DNA of 64,000 nucleotides. It comes from Voacanga thouarsii (lineage: Eukaryota > Streptophyta > Magnoliopsida > Gentianales > Apocynaceae). Below the pieces are notes generated by a model that saw nothing but the letters and a program-made list of their open reading frames with translations, had not been told where the DNA came from and did no database searches. Below, one piece after another: positions 35,721 to 47,091 of the stretch (position 1 is the first letter of the stretch; every line of letters starts with the position of its first letter). The translations under genes were made by a program, and so were the position numbers. The stretch is taken from contig JANUWF010003366.1 in the NCBI GenBank assembly GCA_026120185.1, positions 3,472,001-3,536,000 on the forward strand, in the 5' to 3' direction.

Positions 35721-36606
35721 TTTAGTTCTTTCAACTCGACTGGTGCCATTCGATATGCGGTTCAGAATATGGGTTCCGCTCCTAGAAATAGATCTACGGT
35801 GAACTCAAATTCTCAGGTGGGAGAAAGAGAAGTAGGTTCTACAGGAAATACATCGGGAAAGTCTTTTACCACATTAGTATTTTCCAAGATGCATGGATCC
35901 TTAGGCTTGTTTATCACATAAGCCAAATATCCTTGGCATCCTTATTTCAACAGCTTTCGGGCTTTTGCTTCAGCTATAAAAAACTTCAATTCTTTTACTC
36001 ACTTCCTGTTGAATTCTAGCACATCATAACCAGGTCTAATGAACTAGACAGACTTATTTTTACAATCTATATTAGCTCCATGCTTAGTTAGCCAATGCAT
36101 ACCCAAGATTAGGTTATAGTCATTGATAGCTAAGACTATCAAGTCTCCCTCCAAGCTCTCTTTTGCCACTTCAATCGTACAATTCTGCACATACCAATCT
36201 GCTTGCACTATTTTTCCCAAGGGCGTATATCCCAGCAAGATAAAATGTAGTTCTACTACATCCTAACCCAAATTAGGAATGGGTAGATCTAGGGTTTATT
36301 AATGCATTAATTGAATGACCTTGGATAGTAAGCATACCTTCCACCACTGCATCTGCTCTAACTTCCTCCTGGTTAAGGGCAAAAACATTTGCTTTCACCT
36401 CTGGCTTCTGAGTTCCACTTCCGGAGGCTCCTGCAGTATCAACTCGATTGGCTCCTGCGATTTTGGTCGAATTTCCTTGCTCGATTCTAAGGGGTTTTGG
36501 GTAAGCATTTTGAAGATACGTCGGATCTCCACAATTGTAGCATTTTTGTTCAGCTCCTTTAGACCAATAATTCTTTTCTACATGGCCTTTCTTTCTACAA
36601 TGTAGG
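35721..36606 (-). pseudogene. Gypsy D gag zinc knuckle and protease
   Basis: Minus strand from the Athila-like insertion: a knuckle-like HCRKKGHVEKN, CYNCGDPTYLQNAYPK with only part of the C-x2-C-x4-H-x4-C pattern, then a protease reading GHSINALINPRSTHS near 36280 where relatives have ALIDPGSTHSF. Both the catalytic D and the G are changed. LIVLAINDYNLILGMHWL (36150-36100) is the second conserved protease segment (family ILGMDWL). The gag part upstream continues at 45399. Confidence 0.85.
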
Positions 36607-38044
36607 TGATGCGTATTTATTTGGGCATAAAAATCATGTAAAAATAAGCACATTTCCAATCAAGTTTAAATTAAAACGTTAACCCCAAATTACATATATG
36701 AACAAGTGTACTCATCATTAACATAGCATAGATGTTAAAAGAATATATACATGTCAAGGATGGAGAATTATATAACTTAAACCATTATTCTGACAAACAT
36801 GATCTTAAAGTATCTAATCATTATCATAATTAATTATTCTTTTGCCATCATGAAGGATTAAAGTAGATTCACTTCTTTGGTCAATCCATGAAATCACTAT
36901 CTTCTAGATAAATTAGCATTACTTGGTCTCATCTCAACTAACTCACCCAAAAGATGCATTAAACACAGTCATTGATTAAATTTTATTGGTCTCGGCAAAC
37001 TTAAAACATGAAATTAACCAATGAATCCTTGGTCTCGGCAGACATCAATTAACCTTTAATTACCAGTTCTTATCAATTGACCCTCTTAGTCCAGTAAGTT
37101 AATCGGCAACAAATATGAAATTAATGAATTGAAACCACCATCAACCCCCTTGGTCCAGTAAGTTAATGGAAAGGAACAACTAACTAATCTCGTAATAAGC
37201 ACAAGTAATTAAATACCAAGAAGAACAACCAATTAATCAAAAGATAAAAAAACTCTAAAAATCATGAATACCTAAAATAATGTCAAATTACAATAAAATA
37301 ATTAACACATCATTGTTCAAGAAAAAGAAAACAAAGTAAAAGAAAGCACTCATAGACAAAGCCCCATTCTTCTTCCTTTGAAGACCTTCTTGCACAATCC
37401 TTCTTGATTTGGTAGAATTCCTCCTTGATTTGAGTGATTTTCTATTATGATCTATGAATTCTCCCATTTTTCCTTGTGTTTTCCATCTATTTATAGGCTT
37501 AGGAAGTGCCTAAAGTCGTTGGTGTAAGGTTTTTGGCCGATTAGAAGTAGGAAGATACTAAAATTCTATAGATTACCAAAAATAACGTGCAAAAATCAAG
37601 GCACCGCCTCAACATTAGGTCACAACTGGGGCTGCCTTGGTTGCCTAGAGCCGGCGCTGGTTGTGTTCTGTTTCTTCAGTTGTTCGTCAATTTTTTTCTT
37701 GATTTCTTCGCAATGTTTTCTAGAGTACAGCTGGCACCAGTTCTAGCTTCCCATCCAGTGCCGGTTCGGTTCTGTTCCGGACGTTTCACTGATTTTTCTA
37801 TTACCTTGAAGTACGTGCCAACAGCACGTGGCCAGTGTCGGTTCTTCTACCCTGTCTGGTGCCGCCTCTGTGCTGTTTTGCGACGTTTTTGCCTTATTTT
37901 ACCCTTAAAATCTGAAATAATGAATAAAATACCTTTCCAAAGATAAAATCTCAAATATGAAGGAATATGACTAGTTATTGAACAAAATACATCACAAAAT
38001 AGTCTCAAATAACTAGGAAAGTATGACTAATTTAAGCCCTATCA
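36607..38044 (-). repeat. Athila/Tat-like element 3' LTR (family C)
   Basis: It begins TGATGCGTATTT and ends GCCCTATCA on the plus strand. It lacks about 100 bases present in the partner LTR near 43990-44115. GGCGCC-type boxes lie at 37605-37870. On its right, minus-strand AAGTGTGAGGGAAT (38045-38058) is the PPT. Confidence 0.92.
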
Positions 38045-38058
38045 ATTCCCTCACACTT
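38045..38058 (-). other. Polypurine tract of the Athila/Tat-like element
   Basis: The minus strand reads AAGTGTGAGGGAAT directly before the LTR start TGATAGGG. It is preceded by GAAGACAAGCAAAG, the usual context in this element group. Confidence 0.8.
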
Positions 38059-39923
38059 AAATCTTTGCTTGTCTTCAAGCAAAGTATCAAAGACAAGTAG
38101 GAAAAACACAAGTGTTGATAAAATCACTCAATCTATTTCAAAATAGTATTCCAATGCTTTCTTCATTCAAGACAATAAAACACATGATACTACATCCTTC
38201 ATAACAAATGCAAGACTTGTGTAAGTGAATAGTGACTAGTAGAACCATCTCAATACTTAACAATATTCTCAAAACATGGAAAGAATTTAGTTCAAAAAGA
38301 ATATGTATTCCATAAACTTACTTTTCATACACTCTCTCCACTAATTCGAGACATACCATGATTCTACTTAGGTTAAGTAGAACTTTCAAACTTGTAATGT
38401 AAGGCTAAAGGGCTTGTAATGTAGCTTGTCAAACGAAGGATATAGGAGAATCAAACATCAAAGAAAATGAGAGTTTACAAGAAAAGGGTAAACACAATAT
38501 ATCAAGAAATTCCAAACTCTTCTTGTTTTCCTATTCCAAAATCATTCAAAACCTATAACCTTGTGTAGCAATTACAGTACAATTCAAGTGAATCCTACAT
38601 TTTCATCAATCATTCTCAACTCATCACTACCTTTTTTCACAAGATCATTCAAACATTTCAACAATGGTGCTAAGAACTCGATATGATCTCAAGTTTTTCA
38701 GAAATACTTACAGTTCAACCACCATTCTTCTTGTGATATTTCTTTTCTTTCTCTTTGAATTTTTCTTTTTCTTTTTCTTTTCTCTTCTTTTTTTTTTCAA
38801 ATGCTGCTGTTGTTTCTTTCTCAGTTTTTCTCTTTCTATCTTTTCTAGCAGCTTTTTATTTTTTATTTTTTATTTTTTTGCTTTCAATCTTTCATTTTCT
38901 TTTTCTTCTCTTTCTTTTCTCCTTTCCCAACTCAACACCACTTATTGATGCATGACTGAAAGTAACAAGTCATGATCTTTCCACAAGTATTCTCCCTCAA
39001 CATTCTCCTACTTGTATTTTTATCCATCAAGAGCAATCAAAGATCTGAAAGAATTATTCGAACTCTCAGCAAGGAGTAATGGACAATGTATGATAACGGG
39101 TTTTAAGAAAGAAATTTACCATTTAGGCTCAAAATAGGCACTAGGGATAATATAAAAATAGGTCGGCTTGAAAAGCTCAAACTATCCAAAGAAGGCCTAT
39201 TACCGTCATCCCTAAGTTAAATTACGAATGTCTTTCTTATTTCACCTCGAGAGGTATTCAAATAAGTTCTAGAATGCTCAATGAATTTTAGTGAAAAAAC
39301 AGATTTAAAAACAATGTAAAGCATTTGATCAAGAACTACTTAGTTCAAGTGCGTGCAAAAAGTCATGCATAAGCCATAAATGATATAGAACATATGCTCT
39401 ATAATCTATCAAAGACATGTATTAAAAATACCTCTTGAAATCTCAAAGAAGATCAGAAAAAATTTGAAAAAATTTTCTCTCAAACAAGGATCCAAAGAAG
39501 AATTTTGAGAAGATTATAGAAGAATGAAGAATTGAAGAATTCTCAATCTAACCACTCCCCCACACTCAAACTGGACATTGTCCTCAATGGCCAAATAAAT
39601 AAAACAAGGAATTAAATGCAATGGGACAAAAAATAAAGGGGAAAAATTAAGAAAGAAATTACTTCCATTCATTGTGCATGCTGTTGTACAAGAGTTGAGC
39701 TCCTGGAGAAGGAGGTATTGGCAAAGTACCTAAAAAGAAAAATACAAAAGAATACACCAAAGCATAAAACTAGAAAAGAGAAATAAATCAAAACAAAAGA
39801 AAGAAAATAGTACACAAAAAAAAAGAAAAGAAAAGAACATCTCCAAAATAAAATGACATGAAAATATAAAGGAAAAAGAACAAAAAGAGAGCAACAAGTA
39901 GGGACATGTGTAGAACACGCATC
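38059..39923 (-). other. 3' untranslated region of the Athila/Tat-like element
   Basis: No coding sense. It holds a long CT-rich (minus-strand GA-rich) tract at 38740-38930. A second PPT-like sequence, GAGTGTGGGGGAGTGG on the minus strand (39551-39566), is preceded by CATTGAGGACAATG. Open frames across the CT tract are low complexity. Confidence 0.65.
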
Positions 39924-41118
39924 TCAATCCGCCCCATCATCATCATCATATGCAGATGTGCCCTCACCACCATGTTGTCCCAGAAAATGTGGCCTCCACT
40001 TAGCCCATTGCTACTCTATAGTAGCTTGCCTCCGGGTAATGTCGTCAATGGATTCCTGCATGTGCAGTAGCATCTCCGTTTGCTGGGCTAACTATCCCAG
40101 CACTGAAGCCTCAAAGTCAGTCCTGGATTGGAACTGGGAACTACTAGCTTTAGCTCACGTTGGGGGTCGTGGGTGCTCCTCCTCCATAGGTGGTGGCCTA
40201 ACTTGACCTGGATACCTAACCTCTTGGGGTGTTAACCGCTTCTTTAGCTCTTGGTTATACTTGTACCCGCAGCTCATCAATGTCTGCTCCGTAACCATAT
40301 CATACTCAATGGTAGTCTCCATCAATTCTCCCTCAGTGCTAATACCAAAGTCTCTCAGAATCTTCATTATGACTAAGGGAAAGACGAAGGCTTTGGTAGA
40401 AAGGCGGTGATGAACCACATCCCGAATAGATTGTATAACCAATGGAGTTAGAGGGATAGGCTTGTGGTCATCATCCTATGCAAGATATATGTATCAATAA
40501 GGTATGTTTCATTGAAACCACTGGCACGGGGTACAACATTGAACCTAAACATGTAGACTAGAGCCCTAAAGTTGGTAGCCAGATCATTGTTTGAATAGAA
40601 ACTGTTGGCTTGGAAGGCATTATGCTTGTACAACCCTAGAATGGCTCTAGTTCCACGGGCATTGCAATCAGGGTCAGAAAGAATTTTTTGATTGTTAACA
40701 TCTATTCCTTGCCAAGACTCATCATTATAGACCTGGAGAAGAATAGCTAAGTGATTTTGTGTGATGATAATGAGGGTGCCATTCACTCTTGTCTCTATGT
40801 GTGGAAGGTGTTTATTACCCTTGTTGACCATGTTGGCATAGAATTCCTTAATGAGTACTAGACAATAATTCCCCTTTAGTTATACAATAGTTCCCCACCC
40901 TAGCTGTCTAAACATCATTCCAGTTTGAGGGCATGGTCTAGGGTCGGTGCAAATGTACGCTCCATAATAATCTTGTTGGAAGCTCTCCTATTATACCACT
41001 CCTCACATAATGGATCTATGAACTCAACTGGTCTAAGGAACAAGGGATCTATAGATGAAGGGGCTGAGGAGGACGAAGCTCTCGCCCTTTTTGAGGCTTG
41101 ACCCCTTTCTCTAAGCAT
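39924..41118 (-). pseudogene. Second ORF of the Athila/Tat-like element (plant transposon-protein type)
   Basis: Three frames on the minus strand join into about 400 codons. The N-terminus is MLRERGQASKRARASSSS (basic, serine-rich, nuclear-signal-like). A central region follows, with FIDPLCEEWYNRR, LVYMFRFNVVPRASGFNE, TYLIDTYILHRMM, VVHHRLSTKAFVFPLVIMKI and QTLMSCGYKYNQELKKRLT. A proline-rich linker comes next, then a helical C-terminus MLLHMQESIDDITRRQATIE and an acidic end DDDDGAD with a natural stop at 39924. It resembles the uncharacterised 'putative plant transposon protein' domain found in Athila/Tat elements (recalled family, not searched). Stops occur near 40915 and in the linker. A second copy at 51385-52303 aligns over most of its length. 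Molecular role unknown. Confidence 0.75.
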
Positions 41119-42200
41119 GGTGTCAAGTAAAGAGTGGTGAAAATAGGAGGATAAAACGAATGAGTTTAAAGATTTTAGAAGGGTTGTATCTCCCCTGTTC
41201 AAACACAATACACAACACTCATTCAACCCTCAACTAGCTCACAACAATAATTCCCAAACTCCTTTAAAGTATGTCACACACCCAACAACAACCATTCAAT
41301 TCCTTCAATCAATTCAACACAACCTGCAGGATCACATAGAAGCCTCACTATAAAGCATAAATATGTTGAACAAACCCAATGCATTCGAATGTGCATATAT
41401 GATCACGTAAATGAAGGCATCATCATGGCATTAGAATGATCAAGTGCAAAATAATGCAAGGCCAATGTGCATCACTACTCAGTCATCATAATAGCCATAA
41501 TCCTACCCTTGAGCATATGCATAAATTCCCTAATGATCATGTGAATGAATTAAATACTTAAGAATCATTAACTCATAATATATCCGAAGTCATGAAGCTC
41601 ACGAGTTAATTTATAATGCTAGAGAACATTATATCTCCCAATTTTCGGCCAAAAATAGACTTAAAATTAGAAAAATTCATCTACAACATTTTAACCGTAG
41701 GAATTCAATAAAAATCATACCTTTGTGCTCTCTTATGCATGGGCAAGCAAAAGATGCAATCGTTTTTCAGAAATCCAAGCTATTTGCATGCGGATTAAAG
41801 ATTGGATTTTTGTGACAAATGGAAGGTTTAGAGAATTTTGAACCATAAAACTAATGAAAGAAGGATAGATTGATGTTTTAATAGTATTTGGGAGGTGAAA
41901 AATCAAATCTTGAGATGTTTGGAAGGTGAAGCCAGCGCCGGTTAGAGAGAATTTAAGAGGGAGTTTGAAAGTTTGAATGAAAAAAGTGGCCAAAATGGCC
42001 TATTTGGAGTGGGATGCCTGACAGGAACATGTGCTAGTTCTAGTCCTAACCGGTGCTAGTTACATTCTGTCCGTGCTCTGAATTTTTTTTTTTAATCAAA
42101 ATAAAAATGATGAACAACAATAATGATGAATAATGCAATTTAATTCATGAAGAAATAATAAAACAAAATAAAAAAATGACAAAAATAAAAATCGTTCCAA
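41119..42200 (-). other. Spacer between gag and the second ORF
   Basis: No recognisable protein. It includes CCAGCGCCGGTT at about 41932-41943 and a related CCGGTGCTAGTT near 42050, the same GC boxes seen in the LTRs. In autonomous Athila/Tat elements pol would lie after gag; here it is absent. Confidence 0.6.
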
Positions 42201-43575
42201 ATCATAAAAACTGAGAGCAAAAAATGACTCCAATGTTTTCCACGGCCTCTGTGTTTCCTGGCAATGCCCCCACTTGAAGATCCCCAAGTAGCTTAGCAAG
42301 TTGGCCAATTTGGTTCTCCAAGTTATGCATGGAAGCCTCTAAGTTCCTTGTTGTTGCATCAACCCATTGGAACTTAGTCTCTGTTATACTTACCAATTGG
42401 CCAATCAAGTCCTCCAAAGGCGGCTTGGAAGGTGCTAAATTGTTGTTCAAAGGGGGTTGGTTCCTTTGGTTACCTCCAAAGTTAAAAGAACCCTATTGCT
42501 CCAAGAAAAGTTAGGGTGATTTCTCCCACCAGGATTGTAAGTAAAGCTATAAGGGTTGTTACCTGGATGGATATTACCTGCAAAGGCGGCTTGTTCCGTG
42601 GTTTCTTGGAGTGAATCCATATTTTGGCACTCATGGTTTGGGTGCCCTTCTCCATAGAAATCACAATTCCCATTTACCACTTGACCTTGAGGCATCACCA
42701 TTTGTTCAATCTTTTGAGTCAACGCTTCCACCTTAGCCTCTAAAGTTACCATAGCATCCATTTTATGCACTCCTTGCACACGAGCTTTTGACCTGGCACT
42801 TCCCCAAGAATAGTTATTAGAAGCTAAAATTTCAATGAGATCGAATACCTGTTCTGGGGTCTTATGATTGATGGAACCCCCTGCAGAAGAGTCCACCACT
42901 TAGTGTGTTGCGAACGCCAGGCTATTAAGAAAGATGAGCATCTGCATTCCTAGCTCAAATCCATGGTGTCGGCATTTTCTCAGCATTTCCTTAAATCTTT
43001 CCTAACTTTCATACAAGGGTTCAGAATCTAATTATTGGAAGGAAAAAAATCTCATTTCTAAGTTTGGCTCTCCGAGCTGGAGGGAAATATTTGGCAAGAA
43101 ACTTTTCAGCTAGGGCATTCCAAGTCATGATGGAACCTGTAGTAGGTAAAGACTCTAACCAAGATTTGGCTCTATCTTTTAAAGAAAAAGGAAAAAGTCT
43201 TAGCTTTATGGTGTTTTCAGATACACCATTCATTTTGAAAGTATCACAAATTTCAAGGAAACTGGCTAGGTGGGCATTTGGATCTTCTTCAGGTAGCCTA
43301 TCGAATTGGACCATATTTTGGACCATCTGGATGATATTAGGCTTTATCTCAAAATTATTTGCATCTACCCTAAGTCTAGTGATACTCGAGCATGTGCTCG
43401 AGATTGTAGGTTTCACAAAATCATCCATAACCCTCTTGTTGTTTCCAGCATTGTTATTTTGTGCACCGTCCATGTCTGCGATTAAATTCTGTTGGATTGT
43501 TCGGCGAATTTTTGATAGTGTCTTTTCGATCTCAGGGTCAAAATCGACTATTTCGCCTTCAGATTTTCAAGTCAT
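42200..43575 (-). pseudogene. Athila/Tat-type gag
   Basis: The start is best placed at the ATG 43573-43575; codon 3 is a stop (TGA for the expected tryptophan). It continues with EGEIVDFDPEIEKTLSKI, then the capsid core: FEIKPNIIQMVQ, LPEEDPNAHLASFLEICDTF, LRLFPFSLKDRAKSWL and KFLAKYFPPARRAKLRNEI. After frame changes (about 43020-42900) come EQVFDLIEILASNNYSWG and a knuckle CDFYGEGHPNHEC, in which the second cysteine is tyrosine. SFTYNPGGRNHPNFSW and a helical ENQIGQLAKLLGDL end near 42205. These motifs are characteristic of the Athila/Tat gag. Confidence 0.9.
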
Positions 43576-43867
43576 GTACCAAGGATACCACTTAGAAATG
43601 AGAAAAAGCAAGTTCGATAGCAGAATTCATGATTAACATAAAAATAAGAATAAAAGGCTAGTCAATAGAACATAGTCAAAGTTAGTAAGTTAAACTACAA
43701 AGGTATACATAGGATACACGGGATACAAAAGATACAAAAGATAGCACCTCATAACCCAAAGAACAATTCTACATATCTACATATTTACATATTTACATAT
43801 TCGCATTGTTAAATCAACAAAATCCAAACTTTCATAATATTGTTCCCTGACAACAACAAAAAAAACT
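43576..43867 (-). other. Leader and damaged PBS of the Athila/Tat-like element
   Basis: The minus strand after the LTR reads a T-run, then GTTGTTGTCAGGGAAC (43844-43859). The same place in the 53534 element reads TGGCACCGTTGCTAGGGAAC, so the PBS has lost its first half. Short repeats of TACATATT-like units lie near 43770-43800. Confidence 0.6.
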
Positions 43868-45398
43868 TGATGCGTATTTATTTGGGTATAAAAATCATGA
43901 AAAAATATGAACATTTTCAATCAAGTTTAAGTTAAAATGTTAACCCCAAATTACACAAATGAGCAAGCGTACTCATCATTAACATTACATAGGGTTCAAA
44001 CGAGTGTCGATCCTCTAGGAACAAGTATGTATTCATCACTTTTCTTTCATTGTTTAACTAACTCAATAAATTGAAAAAGAAATAAAAAGAAAAATAATAT
44101 AATATAATATAATATAAAAGAATATATACATGTTAAGGATGGAGAATTATTTAAATTAAACCATTATTCTAACAAACATGATATTAAAGTACCTAATCAT
44201 TATCATAATTAATTATTCTCTTGGCATCATGAAGGATTAAAGTAGATTCACTTCTTTGGTCAATCCATGAAATCACTATCTTTTAGATAAATTAGCATTA
44301 CTTGGTCTCATCTTGACTAACTCACCAAAAAGATATATTAAACACAGTTCTTGATTAAATTTTCTTGGTGTCGGCAAACTTAAAACATGAAATTAATCAA
44401 TGAATCCTTGGTCTCAGCAGACATCAATTAACCTTTAATTACCAATTCTTTGCAATTAACCCCCTTGGTCCAGTAAGTTAATCAACAACGACTATGAAAT
44501 TAATGAATTGAAATCACCATCAACCCCCTTAGTCCAGTAAGTTAATGGAAAGGAACAACCAATTAATCTCGTAATAAGTACAAGTAATTAAATACCAATA
44601 AGAATAACCAATTAATAAAAAGATCAAATAACTCTAAAAATCATGAATACCAAAAATAATGTTAGATTATAATAAAATAATTAACACATCATAGTTCAAG
44701 AAAAAGAAAACAAAGTAAAAGAAAGAACTCATAGAAAAAGCCTCCTTCTTCTTCCTTTGAAGACCTTCTTGCACAATCCTCCTTGATTTGGCAGAATTCC
44801 TCCTTGATTTGAGTGATTTTCTATTATTATTTATGAATTCTTCTATTTTCCTTGTGTTTTTCATCTATTTATAGGCTTAGGAAGTGCTTAAACTCGTTGG
44901 TGTAGGATTTTTGACCAATTAGAAGTAGGAAGATACTAAAATTCCACAGATTACCAAAAATTGCGTGCAAAAATCAAGGCACCTCCTAAACATCGGGTCA
45001 CAACTGGTGCTGCCTTGGCTACCTAGAGACGGTGCCGGTTGTGTTCTGTTTCTTTAGTTGTTCGTCGATTTTTTTCTTGATTTCTTCGCAATGTTTTCTA
45101 GAGTACAGCCGGCACCGGTTCGGTTCTGTTCCGAACATTTCACTAATTTTTCTATCATCTCGAAGTGCGTGCTAGTAGCACGTAGCCGGCGCCGGTTCCT
45201 CTGCCCTGTCTGGTGCCGCGTCTGTTCTGTTTGTGATGTTTTTGCCTTATTTTACCCCTAAAATCTAAAATAATGCAAAAAATACCTTTCTAATGATAAA
45301 ATTTCAAATATAAAGGAATATGACAAGTAATTGAATAAAATGCATCAGAAAATAGTCTCAAATAATTAGAAAAAATATGACTAATTTAAGCCCTATCA
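43868..45398 (-). repeat. Athila/Tat-like element 5' LTR (family C)
   Basis: It starts TGATGCGTATTT and ends GCCCTATCA on the plus strand, followed by the GTAGG duplication. It is colinear with 36607-38044, with about one difference in ten bases over the first 125. GGCGCC boxes lie at 45000-45215; the TATA box is near 44866. An (ATAAT)-type run lies at 44096-44116. Confidence 0.92.
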
Positions 45399-46956
45399 GT
45401 AGGCATGATGAGAGATTCCACTTAGGACTAGTTGGTGCTGTAGTGCTTGCTTTTCTCAGTTCTACCATTGCTGATGGGCAGGTCGTTTATTAGCTTGCTG
45501 CCATTGAAAGGGTCTAGGTGGTTCCCTTAGTGGCAAGAACGGTTTAGGTACCATCTTGCTTCAGTCCTTATTTTCTGTTCAGGTCACTGCGTCCACCGCC
45601 CCAGAATATGTCGTCGGTGGAGAAGGTGCTAAAGCACTTCTCAGCTCCTACCTCACTCCCTTAATAAACTGCCTAGCTCAGTTATGCTCGGTATCTACTA
45701 GCCTCTTGTAATACTTTGACAACTAAGCAAAATGAGTAGCATACTATGCCACGATCATGCTCCCTTGCTTCAAAATCTAGAACTCATCTTCCATTTTTTC
45801 CACTGTCCATTGAGGAATAAATTTGGCTCTGAATGCCTCCAGTCTTGATCCATTAGTTCCCAGTCTTCTTAGACTCTCTACCACCATACCCGAGTTGGGC
45901 TTCCCAGCCCAAATAGAGCAAATTTAACCATCTGCTTCTCAATGTATTGGAGGGTAGCAAAGATGTCCTCCATCTATTCTACCTACTGCTCTGCTTTTGG
46001 ATCTTGTTCGGCTTCACCCAAGAAAGTGGGAGGTTGGAATTTTAGAAACTTCTCCATAGCTTCATCTTCCCCCTTCGAGTTCCTTTGACAAGGTTTGGAG
46101 TATCTCTGCCATCCTATGAAATGCTTGCCCCATGGTCACACTACCAGGCTCTTCCAACCCTATTTCTTGCTCAGGTTCATTCTTATTCCCCAGATTTAGC
46201 GAGAAAAGTTGAGTAGTGTCAAATTTCGGAGGTAAGGGATGCTGCTACGTGATGCTTTGGTGCCATTCTAACCTATCACCCCCAAGTAATAAGTTATGCA
46301 TTAAAGTTCAAAATATTTAAATCTAGCATGCATTCACAGTCAGACTTAAGCAAAAGTAAAACAGATGCAAGCATTGCACAAATAATTACATTTTCCAAGA
46401 TTGGAGTACACCAAAATACTCTTATTTACATAAATTTTGAAATATAGCATTAAACATTAATGAATCCCTAGCACAAAAGTTTATTGAAAGCAGTAAATAA
46501 CGACTTCCTAATCATGGAAAAACTTTAGCCCTAATCCTCAGTGTTAGCATAACACAACTATCCCCTAGTATTCTTAGAAAGGTCTATCCCTGCACCATTC
46601 AAAAATCCATAATCCATAAGTTCCTTCTCGAGTCTCCTAGAGCTCTCCCCAGTTTCAACATGGTTAGGTGGGGGTACAGAAGAAGGTCTAGGTAGAGATT
46701 CATAGTGTATCTCCCCCGGATCATCACTATTAGCAATTAAATTCATCATGGGGCTAGATGGGTTTGGGACATACTCTATATCAATATCCTCATCCTCACT
46801 ATCAGTGATCAAGTCTATTACAGGTTGGGTGGGTCAATAATTTGAACCTCATCATCACTGCTTTCTTCCAAAGGTATGACTGGTTGAGGTGCGGGTTATG
46901 GTACAGGTTATAGCACTGGTAAGTCTTTTAGGTAGATAGGGATTTGTAGATGCCAT
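45399..46956 (-). pseudogene. Gypsy D gag
   Basis: The start is at the ATG 46954-46956 (MASTNPYLPKRL). Frames then shift to an acidic stretch SEDEDIDIEYVPNP (46812-46558). The capsid domain follows: FLKFQPPTFLG-like sequence near 46020-46050, EWMEDIFATLQYIEKQMVKF with frame breaks, and WRH-SEPNL, then LSKYYKRLVDTEH and FIKGVR-ELRSAL near 45640-45720. This is the retrotransposon gag core of chromovirus type. It breaks at 45399 at the Athila-like insertion and resumes at 36606 with the zinc knuckle. Confidence 0.82.
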
Positions 46957-47091
46957 TGCTGCCCCTTCCTTGTGGTTCTATACATTCTAACAATCATACA
47001 ACATAAACAACCCAAATTAGTCAAAAGAGTTTAATCCTAGTGGAATAAAGTAAATACTATCAATAATTGTCTAAACCTTCTTTCTGATAGC
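46957..47091 (-). other. Gypsy D short leader and PBS
   Basis: Next to the 5' LTR the minus strand reads TGCTATCAGAAAG (47079-47091), a damaged TGGTATCAGAGC. Only about 120 bases separate it from the gag ATG. Confidence 0.7.

Larger units (their letters stand above)
36607..45398 (-). mobile_element. Complete Athila/Tat-like element without pol, inside gypsy D gag
   Basis: Two family C LTRs in the same orientation bound about 5.8 kb of internal sequence. Perfect 5-bp duplications GTAGG flank the whole unit (36602-36606 and 45399-45403). Minus-strand order: 5' LTR (43868-45398), damaged PBS region, gag (43575 to ~42200), a GC-boxed spacer, a second ORF (41118-39924), two purine-rich tracts, 3' LTR (36607-38044). 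No protease, RT, RNase H or integrase motif is found between the LTRs. It would have needed enzymes from relatives to move, which makes it a non-autonomous derivative with coding capacity. Confidence 0.9.

Noticed and set aside
38664..38955. 94-codon phenylalanine-rich ORF
   Set aside because: Translation of a CT-rich low-complexity tract in an element's 3' region.
43064..43636. 190-codon plus-strand ORF
   Set aside because: It is antisense to the Athila/Tat-type gag, whose motifs are clear on the minus strand; its own translation shows no family resemblance.
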